DNA of 10,565 bases from Chrysochromulina tobinii (taxonomy: Eukaryota > Haptophyta > Prymnesiales > Chrysochromulinaceae): positions 1-10,565 of the forward strand of contig JWZX01000019.1 in assembly GCA_001275005.1 (NCBI GenBank). The letters run 5' to 3'. This document shows positions 1-7,800 of this stretch, in pieces. The translations under genes and the position numbers were made by a program. The first letter of the stretch is position 1, and every line of letters starts with the position of its first letter. Below the pieces are notes generated by a model. That model did not search any database and was not told where the DNA came from. It saw nothing but the letters and a program-made list of their open reading frames with translations.

Positions 1-1
1 C

Positions 2-1896
2 AGCGATGCACTCGACCTCAACGACCCTCGCCGCTATCGGCCGCTCTGGAAGTCTGTCGGCGCACTGGACGAGCGCCGCCTCGCCGCCACGCATCGCCAA
101 CGCCACGAGCTCCAGGTCGACGCCGAGGCGGGGCAGACGATTCCGCTCTACCGCACCCACTACTCTTCGCCCGCCTACGTGGCATACTACCTGCTGCACA
201 TCTTCCCCGAGCTCACGTTCCACATCAACAGTGGCAAGTTTGACAAGGAGGCGCGCTCGTTTTCGTCGGTGAATAGGACGTGGCGGAATGTCTCCGAACG
301 TGCCACCGGCGACGTCAAAGAACTCATCCCCCAATTCTACTCGGACCCCGCCTTCTTGAGAAAGGAGAGGGGCGTCCTGCTGCCTCCTTGGTGCGAGGAC
401 GTGGTCCTGCCTCCGTGGGCTGGCGGCTCCAACATCGAGTTTGTGCGCCAGATGCGCGCCGCGCTCGAGTCCGACTTCGTCTCGGCGCACCTTCACCTCT
501 GGATCGACCTCATCTTTGGCAGCAAGCAGCAAGGCGCCCCCGCTCTCAAGGCGAACAACCTCTTCGAGAGCTACACATACGAGAGCGCGTTGGAGAGCGG
601 CGAGCTCGACGATGCCGCCCGCGAGCTCATCCGCGCGTGCGCGACCGAATTCGGCCAGACGCCGCCCCAGCTCTTTGCGCGAGCCCACCCTCCTCGGCGA
701 CTTCACGTCAATGGGCTGCCGCAGCCATGGCGAGCGGCCGAGCCGAGCGCCACGCTCATCCAGGCGAATGCTCGGCGCTGGCTGGGCCGGCGTCACATCG
801 TGGCGACCGCGGTCGACTTCTTCTTCAATGAGAAGGCCTTCCGCGGCACGGCGGCGCTTTCCATCGAGGTGCCGCCGGTTGACGTCGTGCTGCGCACCGA
901 CTACACCGACGGCTTCTCCTTCGCCTACTCCAAGCGCACTGCCGACTGGATGCTCGCCTTGGCCGCCGCGACGGAGGCGGCCTCAGATGAGCAGGAGATT
1001 TGCACGTTCCTGGAGAGCTGCTTTCGCAGCGATGACGAACGCAGGTATGCACCATCCGAATGCCATCCGTTCGCGAATGCGCTGCGCGAGTACTGTGGCT
1101 TCGTCTCGCAGCTGTTTGCCCAGAACGGTCGTAGCCCTGCGTCGCGAATGAGTGCGGCTGTGCGCCTCAAGAACCTGTCAAAGGCCGTACAGCTGGGTCT
1201 CAAGCGAATGCACGCGATAGTTGTGCGGATCCTGCCGCCCATGCTGGAGCCAAGGCGATCGGTGCTGGTGCGCGCATTGGTGCTGGATGAGATCACAACT
1301 CGCCTCTTCCGCCCGCTGATCATGCCTCTCATTCAGAGTGTCCATGGCGCCGACGATGCCGCCTATGCGGACAGCGTCGCCCGCTTTGCCCAGCTGCGCC
1401 CACACCACTTGGAGGGCGTCGTCAACCTGCCGCCGCACTTTTGGCTGGGCAGCAGCGACGCCGACGCGAGTAGTCACGTGCCGTACGCAACGGCGATCAA
1501 GGCGCTCTCGCACGTCTCCGCCACGTACTCAACGCGACGAAAGCTCGCCCTCCTGATGGATGTGCTGCAAGCGATCCAGCACCACGTGTGGAGCTACCAC
1601 GGCATCGCCTCCCCAGAGGACCAAGCCAACGACAGGCGGCTCCGGCTCGCGGCCGACGAGCTGATCTCGGTGGTCGCGTACGTCCTCTCTCAGGCGCGGC
1701 CGGTGCTGCACCTCGGCTCGGAACTCGCATTCATCGAGCGCTTTGCCGACGACGGGTGCCTGCTTGGCGAGCATGGCTACTGCCTCGCGACGGTCCAGGC
1801 CGCCTCTGGGTTCCTCCGCACGCTGACCTGGCCCCAGATTGAGCTTGGCTTGCAGAATGTGGCGCTTCGCAAAGGAGCGGAGGCGGCGGCGGCAGA

Positions 1897-1929
<33 letters not shown>

Positions 1930-2503
1930 CCACAATGCCCAGCTGTTGCACGGCGACACTGGCGCAGCCGTAGCCGCATCAATAGCCGATGCCAGCAGCT
2001 CAGGATCGAACACGCCAAAACCACCGCGAACATTCGGGCCGAGATACTCTGGAATTGTGGAGCAAATCCGGGCCCGCAAGGCGAACGGAGGCACCCCAGC
2101 TGGAAGTAGCTCAGAATCGAACGCGCCAAAATCACCGGCACCGCGAACGCTCGGGCCGAAATACTCTGCAATAGTCGAGCAAGTCCGGGCCCGCAAGGCG
2201 AATGGAGGCACCTCGGCTGGAAGTAGCTCAGAGTCGAACGCGCCAAAACCACCGCGACCGCTCGGGCCGAGATACTCTGAAGTCGCCGAGAGAATCCGGG
2301 CCCGCAAGGCGAACGGAGGCACCCCGGCTGATGCAGCGATGAACGCGGACAACACCATGAGACGCATACGCCGCGAGCAGCGGCGGGTCGTGGGAGATCC
2401 TCCAGGAGATCATTCGGGAGATCCTCTGGGAGATCCTCCAGGAGATCCTCTGGGAGATCCTCTGGGAGATCCTCTGGGAGATCCACCGGGAGATCGGATT
2501 TGA
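2..2503 (+). CDS. BEACH - IQ - VPS9 domain protein, 3' part (833 codons, 5' end outside window)
   Basis: The frame is open from base 2 to a TGA at 2501-2503, so the true start lies outside the window. Residues 1 to ~230 (window numbering) are the C-terminal two thirds of a BEACH domain: LDLNDPRRYRPLWKSVGAL, THYSSPAYVAYYLLHIFP, SGKFD, VKELIPQFY, LPPWA and AHLHLWIDLIFGSKQQG are family hallmarks. An IQ motif (ATLIQANARRWLGRR, ~250-264), a likely calmodulin-binding site, follows. Residues ~430-610 match a VPS9 domain, the GEF module for Rab5-type GTPases: ADELISVVAYVL, ELAFIERF and GEHGYCLAT keep the Asp (~552) and Tyr (~593) that VPS9 GEFs use on Rab switch regions. BEACH proteins usually end in WD40 repeats, and none is seen here. 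The tail is an Ala tract, three ~38-residue repeats and a GDPL repeat. A role in endosomal or vesicle traffic is inferred. No intron is visible in 2.5 kb. Confidence 0.9.
1877..1927 (+). repeat. GCG trinucleotide tract coding poly-Ala
   Basis: A run of GCG/GCA codons, interrupted by GAG, encodes an Ala-rich linker just after the VPS9 domain. It is a simple-sequence tract, probably unstable in length, that separates the folded part from the repetitive tail. Confidence 0.9.
1994..2332 (+). repeat. Three tandem ~111-117 bp coding repeats (37-39 residues each)
   Basis: Units start at 1994, 2105 and 2222. Each encodes a Ser-rich start, N-x-P-K-x-P, then (F/L)GP(R/K)YS, a hydrophobic/acidic stretch and IRARKANGGT. 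The invariant core is GP-[RK]-YS followed after about four residues by E-x-[IV]-RARKANGG. The amphipathic basic segment could be a binding motif. I do not recognise the unit as a known domain. Confidence 0.9.
2393..2500 (+). repeat. 12-bp coding minisatellite, nine units (GDPL/GDPP)
   Basis: Nine 12-nt units of the type GGAGATCCTCTG encode GDPP, GDHS, GDPL and variants, ending in GDRI and the stop. Because the unit is a multiple of three, copy-number change keeps the frame. It forms the extreme C terminus of the BEACH-VPS9 protein. Confidence 0.9.
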
Positions 2504-2821
2504 GTACTTCGGTGTGTCTGGTGTAGCGACGGCCTTGCTTGTGGAGTCTCTGTTTGAGTTTCGGTAGGGAGGGGTCTCTCTCGCTTGCTGTGTGCAGCGA
2601 CGGATGGGGGGGCGCTTGACGCTTGAGACATCTTGACGGATGACGCTCCCTGCAGCCTGCACCGCACCCTCGCTCCACGCCATCCCCATCGGCCATGTGT
2701 ATTCGCGATTGTTCCGTTACCAAGTGAAACTCGAATCAGTCAAATACAGTCTCAGTCATTAGTATAGCCGAGGCCGACACGCATATCGTCATGCCACATC
2801 CGGACTCTCACTCTGGGGCGT
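2504..2821. other. Convergent intergenic region (3' UTRs)
   Basis: These 318 bases lie between two convergent genes and should hold both 3' UTRs. The base composition is less GC-rich and more T-rich on the + strand than the flanking coding DNA. I see no credible ORF, RNA gene or clear polyadenylation signal. Confidence 0.6.
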
Positions 2822-4618
2822 TCATGTCTTCCTGGTGCTTCGCGCTTCCCCACGGCTGCTATTCGAGTATTCGTCCTCTTCCCAATCCGAAGGCGGATCC
2901 TCAAGCGCGCCGCCGCTGTCCCGCGACTGCTCGTCATCGTCGTCAAAGGCCTGCATCCAGTTCTTGGGCTGGGCGCCATACTGGGCGCCCGCGCGGCTGT
3001 CGTGCGCCTGGGAGGTGTGCGGCCTCGTTGGTGGCGCGCCCTCCTCGAGATCCTCAAACGCGGTGGTCCAGTCGGCCGCGGCGGCCGCTGCAGCGTCCTT
3101 CACAGCGTCCTTCACAGCGTCCTCGTGGGCGCCCTTCGAGCGCGGGGGCATCGCCCCCGGCAGTTGCCCATAGTGCGGCGAGAAGGTCGCATCCCACAGC
3201 TCCGCGGCCATCAACGCCTCCTCGGCACTCGGCGGCGCCTTGAGAGCCAGCGCCATCGCTTCCACAGCAGCCTGCTCGGGAGTGAGCGCCGTGCCGGGCG
3301 CACCGGACTGGGCGTGCAGGCGCGCACGCGGGGTGGACACCGACATGGGCGCCGCCGTGGGCGTTGCCCGCCCGCCGCCACCACCACCGCCCGCCGACTT
3401 GCGACTGCGCGGACGCTGTCGGCGAAGCGTCCCGCAGAGACATCCTGCACAGCTGAGGGCGAAGGCGAGGATGACGAGGAGAGGCCCGATGAGCTCCATC
3501 GCCAGCCGCCGCCCCGATCGGATCGCCTCGAGTGCGCCGCCACCCCACGTGAACAGCAGCAGCAGCGCCGTCAGCGTCACGAGCCAGAGCCCTCGACGCG
3601 ACTGGCGCCACCACGCCTGAAGCTTATCCGCCGGATGGGCATTCGCTGGCAGGGAGCGGTCCGCGCCACCGCAGTAGATGGACGCTGTGAGTGCGAGCTC
3701 GAGGAGGAGCCACACGTGCATCGGCAGCAGCGCCAAGCGCCAGCTCACGTGCAGGCCACCGTCCCCGAGCAGTGGAGGCAGCACAGTGAGCTGCGTCGTA
3801 CTGAGCAGCAGCCATGCGGCGTCACGCGCCCAGCCGCCACTCGGGCTGTCGAGGCGGGTTGGGCGCGCGGCGGGCTGGCACGTGGCCGCGAGCAGCTGGC
3901 GCTCGCGCAGCGCCTCTGGCAGCCCCGACAGCGCCACTCCCCGCTGCACGAAAAGCGGTGCGAAGACATGCAACCAGGCGAGTGGCATCGCGTCAGGCCG
4001 AGTGTAACGGTCACGCTCGGCGTCGGGGCTCGTCTGATGGAGCCGATAGCACAAGAGCACGAGGAAGCTCAGCTGGAGCGCCGCCGTCGGAACGAGCTCA
4101 CGCACCGCTTCGCGCGCCGCTGCGGGCGTGTCCGCGCCGGCGCCGATCACGGCCGCCATCGCCGTCGCCAGCGGCAGCGCCAGCCACAGCGGAAGGAACA
4201 GCAGCCACCACGGCACCGCGTCCAAGTAGCCGTCGTAGTGGAGCGCGGCGAGCACGAGGGCGAGGCCGAGCAGCACCACAAGCAGCGCGCCGCCCGCCAC
4301 GAGCCCCGTTGCGAAGTAGACCCTCGGAGGCGAGGAGGTCGGCTCAACGGCGCCGACCGTGCGTGCAAAGCGATGAGCCTCCTCGTAGAGATGCAGCACG
4401 TCAAGCCCGAACGCATCGTAAACCTCTCGCCTTCGAGGGTCGCTCAAAATATCGTACGCCTCCGTGACCGCTGCAAACTGCGCCTTTGTGTCCTGGGCTG
4501 ATTTGTCGGGGTGCAGCTGCACGGCGAGGCGGCGGTAGGCGCGCCGGACATCGTCGAGCGTCGCGTCCACCTCGCAGCCAAGCGTCCGATACAGGTCGTG
4601 CGGCGTGTAAGGCTCCAT
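2822..4618 (-). CDS. J-domain (DnaJ-like) multi-pass membrane protein, 598 aa
   Basis: A single uninterrupted frame runs from the ATG at 4618 to the stop at 2822-2824. Residues ~7-71 are a J domain (DLYRTLGCEVDATLDDVRRA, the HPD tripeptide at 36-38, AYDILSDPRRREVYDAFG), the part that stimulates Hsp70 ATPase. About six or seven hydrophobic segments follow, near 103-126, 134-160, 176-192, 268-283, 292-315, 343-363 and 374-396. The segment LHYDGYLDAVPWWLLFLPLW recalls TMEM185-type membrane domains, but that link is weak. After a Gly-rich linker (410-416) comes an acidic tail in which DWTTAFEDLEEG (516-527) and NWMQAFDDDDEQ (553-564) repeat a W-x-x-A-F-[DE]-D motif. It is likely an organelle-membrane co-chaperone that recruits Hsp70; which membrane is unknown. 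No signal peptide precedes the J domain. Confidence 0.88.
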   Translation of the reverse strand: MEPYTPHDLYRTLGCEVDATLDDVRRAYRRLAVQLHPDKSAQDTKAQFAAVTEAYDILSDPRRREVYDAFGLDVLHLYEEAHRFARTVGAVEPTSSPPRVYFATGLVAGGALLVVLLGLALVLAALHYDGYLDAVPWWLLFLPLWLALPLATAMAAVIGAGADTPAAAREAVRELVPTAALQLSFLVLLCYRLHQTSPDAERDRYTRPDAMPLAWLHVFAPLFVQRGVALSGLPEALRERQLLAATCQPAARPTRLDSPSGGWARDAAWLLLSTTQLTVLPPLLGDGGLHVSWRLALLPMHVWLLLELALTASIYCGGADRSLPANAHPADKLQAWWRQSRRGLWLVTLTALLLLFTWGGGALEAIRSGRRLAMELIGPLLVILAFALSCAGCLCGTLRRQRPRSRKSAGGGGGGGRATPTAAPMSVSTPRARLHAQSGAPGTALTPEQAAVEAMALALKAPPSAEEALMAAELWDATFSPHYGQLPGAMPPRSKGAHEDAVKDAVKDAAAAAAADWTTAFEDLEEGAPPTRPHTSQAHDSRAGAQYGAQPKNWMQAFDDDDEQSRDSGGALEDPPSDWEEDEYSNSSRGEARSTRKT

Positions 4619-4802
4619 AGGATGGCCCCCGCTCAGGCACGCTCAGGCGCACTCTGGTGGGCGCCGTGATCCAGAAAAACAGGTCGCCATTTTACCTTCG
4701 CGCCAATACAGCGCGTTTTGTCAACATCTCACAGATGTTCACAGCATCCGCCCCGGGGCCAATTTGTAAGTTGTCTGCTCTGGCCTCTGCAGAGTTCCGC
4801 CC
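4619..4802. promoter_or_regulatory. Spacer upstream of the J-domain gene, with CCAAT and E2F-like motif
   Basis: This 184-base spacer is relatively AT-rich and lies between two genes on the minus strand, so it must carry the 3' UTR of the JmjC-SET gene and the promoter of the J-domain gene. It contains TTCGCGCCAA at 4697-4706, with CCAAT at 4703-4707, about 80-90 bases upstream of the J-domain ATG. A 7-bp inverted repeat with a 3-base spacer (AACATCT/AGATGTT) lies at 4723-4739. Function is inferred from position only. Confidence 0.4.
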
Positions 4803-7800
4803 CTACGCATGGTACGAGCGTTCGAGGTGCATGCCCGCGCTCGGGCCGGCGACCACATGCGCGAGGGTCATCTTGGTGTCCGCGCCCTCCCTCCCCGCCG
4901 CCCGGAGCGCCTCGACCGCCTCACCGAGCAGCTGGCGCTCAAACTCGAGCAGCCGCCGCGCCACCTCCGCTTCCGTGGAGCCATGCTTCATCATCATCGT
5001 GCTGAGCGCCGTACCGAGCGCGCCCCCTCCCATCCCCTCGGCCCCCTCCGCGACGGCCGCGTCGTACCGAGCGCTCAGAACGGCGCCCTCGGCGATGGCG
5101 TCGTCGTGGCGCCGCTTGTGGGCCTCGAGCAGCGCGATCATGTGCTCCCTCGCGAGCGCCTCATCTCGGATGGGCCGCTGCAGGTTGAACTCGCGTCTCC
5201 ATGCGCCGAGTAGGGGGCCATCAACGCCCTCGCCCTCTCCATTGCAGCCATCAGCCCCCTCGCCCTCCGCCGTCTTGAGCGCCGTCTTGGGCGCCGTATT
5301 GGGCACTTGTACGATGGCCGCCGCCTCGGCCACCTCGTCCTCGCGCACGAGCATCGCCCGCACCGCCGCGAACAGCGGGCATGCCTCGAGCCGATGATCG
5401 GGCACCCACCTGTGGGGAGTGAAGGGCGTCGTGGTGAGCACTTGCATGCAGCAGAACAGCGGGCATGCCTCGAGCGGTTGATCGGGCACCCACCACGCAT
5501 GCATCGCTTCGTCACATCCGATGGCTGCCTGGGCGGCGGCAAGCTCGATGCGCCACGTGTCAATGGCGGCGGTCGGCGTGGCCTTGCCCTCGCCGCCCCC
5601 ACCGCCCCCGCCGCCCTCGCCGCCGCCGTCGCCACCCCATCGGCCCAGCGCGATCGCGAGGAGCTCGTGCGGGGTCACGGGCACCTGTGGGGAGGGGAGC
5701 GCGTCGTGGTGAGCACTTGCATGCGAGGAGCTCGTGCGGGGTCACGGGCACCTGTGGGGAGGGGAGCGCGTCGTGGTGAGCACTTGCATGCGCGCACCTC
5801 GGCGGTGTGAAGCACACCGCCGGGCGTCGTGGTGAGCACTTGCATGCGCGCACCTCGGCGGTGTGCAGCACCGACGTCGCGTCAAAGAAGCCATAGCGCT
5901 CGAAGAAGTCGAGATAATCGCCCTCGTCCACCGAGATCGAGATTGCATCTCCCGCCGAGAGCGTGAATTCCGCATGTAACGCCACGCACGTCGCGTCGGC
6001 GCCAAGGCGTAAGGAGGCCACCGGCCCAACCTGATGAGGAAGGCAATCATAGGTCATCATAGGCAATCAGAGGCAATCAAGGTGAGTGGTTCACAGGAGG
6101 CCACCGGCCCAACCGAGGCATGCGCGGCGAGGTCGATGAGCGGGCAGAGGGCGAGGCCGTCGAGGCCCTCCACGCGGCGTGCACGTGTCTGCGTGAGAAG
6201 CGCCGCCCAACGGAAACGAGCTTCGTCCCAGTAGACAATCGAGAGGTTCAAAGCTGACAGCACAGCCAGTCGCTCCGCCTCCACCCGTCGCCGCCACGCG
6301 CGCGCGCGGTGCCACGCGACGCAGTGCCGCAGGAGGCGCGCCGCGGCGCTGCCCTCCTCCCAAGCGGCCAACATGGCTGATTCGAGCCGCTCGGGCGGCG
6401 CCAAGCGCGCAAAGTACGCCGCGCGAGCGTCGGGCAGGCAAGCTGGGGCTTCTTGGGCGCGTAGGCATGTGTTGGCGGATGGGCTGCTCGCGTCGTGTCG
6501 AGCGGATGGGCTGCTCGCGTCGTGTCGAGCGGATGTGTCAAGCAGCCGCAGCAGCGCCACGAACAAGCGCCCATCCTCACGCACGGCAACGCTCGCCTCG
6601 TCGCTCGCCTTCTCCAAGCCGCCCAACGCCTGCACGCGCGCCACCACCGCCGCCCACTCGGGCTCCGGCACCTCGGATGCCAAGACGCACGCCGCGAGGG
6701 GGATGGAGAGTAGCGTGTCGCCGCACGCACAGCCGGCGCCGGCATGCAGTGAGGCGCCTCGGGCAGAGTTGGGGCGTACCTGTGGGGAGTGGAGGGCGTC
6801 GCGGTGAGCACTTGCATGCAGCCGCGGGCAGCGTTGGGGCGTACCTCGAGGGTGTGGGAAGTGGCCAACGTCGCCAGCGCGGCCGTCGCATGCGCGGCGC
6901 GGTCATCGGCCTCGAGTACAGCCCACATGCGTACCCTCCGATGCGCCACCCACGCCGCCATCGCCTCTCGCCGCACCACCGCCTCGGCCACCATCCCATG
7001 CTGTCTGAGGGCCGCGTTCAACGCCGACGCCTCCCGCGCGAGCTCCGGCGTCTCGAGCCAGCACAGCCTCGCGCACCTGTGGGGAGGGGGGGAGGGCGTC
7101 GTGGTGAGCACTTGCATGCAAGCAGTCTCGAGCCAGCACAGCCTAGCGCACCGAGAGCGCAGCACGCGACCGAGCTCCGCGAGCTCCGCGTGGTACGCGA
7201 AGAGGGCGGCGGCCCCGGCCGCGGAGAGCGCTGTGCTGGGCACGGGCCGCGAGTCGAGCCACGCACGCAGCCACGCGGGATCGAGGAAGACGACCGCGTC
7301 CGCGCCGTGGTGAGCGTCCGCGCCGTGGTGAGCGTCCGCGCCGTGGTGAGCGTCAGCGCCGTGGTGAGCGTCCGCGCCGTGGTGAGCGTCAGCGCCGTGG
7401 TGAGCGTCAGCGCTGTGATGAGCATCAGCGCCGGTCGCTCCGCCGCCACGGCCGCTGTCGGCGTCGCCGCTGCCAGCGTCTCCGCCGCTGCCAGCATCGC
7501 CGCTGTTGTCAGCCCCTACGCTGGTCGTCGGCGTGGTCGTCGACGTGGTCGTCAGCGTGGGTGGCGTCGCGCGCCATCCCGGGCGCCATCGGAGGTCGAG
7601 CCGCGTGTCGGCACTGTCGAGGGTGGCGTTGGCGGGCACGGTGGGCGTCGTCGGCGGGCTCGGCATTGGCAGCCGTGCCGCGAGCGCCGGGCGCGCGCCT
7701 GTGGGGAGGGCGAGGGCGCCGTGGTGAGCACTTGCATGCGCGCACCTCGGCGGTGTGCAGCACCGCCGGGCGTCGTGCTGAGCACTTGCATGCGCGCACC

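Noticed and set aside
1731-2723. Minus-strand open frame (330 codons) opposite the BEACH-VPS9 tail
   Set aside because: It arises from the repetitive GC-rich tail read in reverse (poly-Pro and Leu/Glu/Asp repeats). The VPS9 motifs fix the plus strand as coding.
3002-4501. Long plus-strand open frame (499 codons) opposite the J-domain gene
   Set aside because: Its product is Arg/Gln-rich without domain features, and the opposite strand carries a clear J domain and membrane helices. It is a GC-rich antisense shadow.
4723-4739. 7-bp inverted repeat as a terminator
   Set aside because: Stem-loop terminators do not apply to eukaryotic nuclear genes, and the stem is short. It is noted only as a possible protein-binding dyad.
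6475-6528. The 27-bp tandem repeat as another introner
   Set aside because: It has no GT donor, pyrimidine tract or CAG acceptor, and removing it is not needed to keep the SET frame. It is an in-frame coding duplication.
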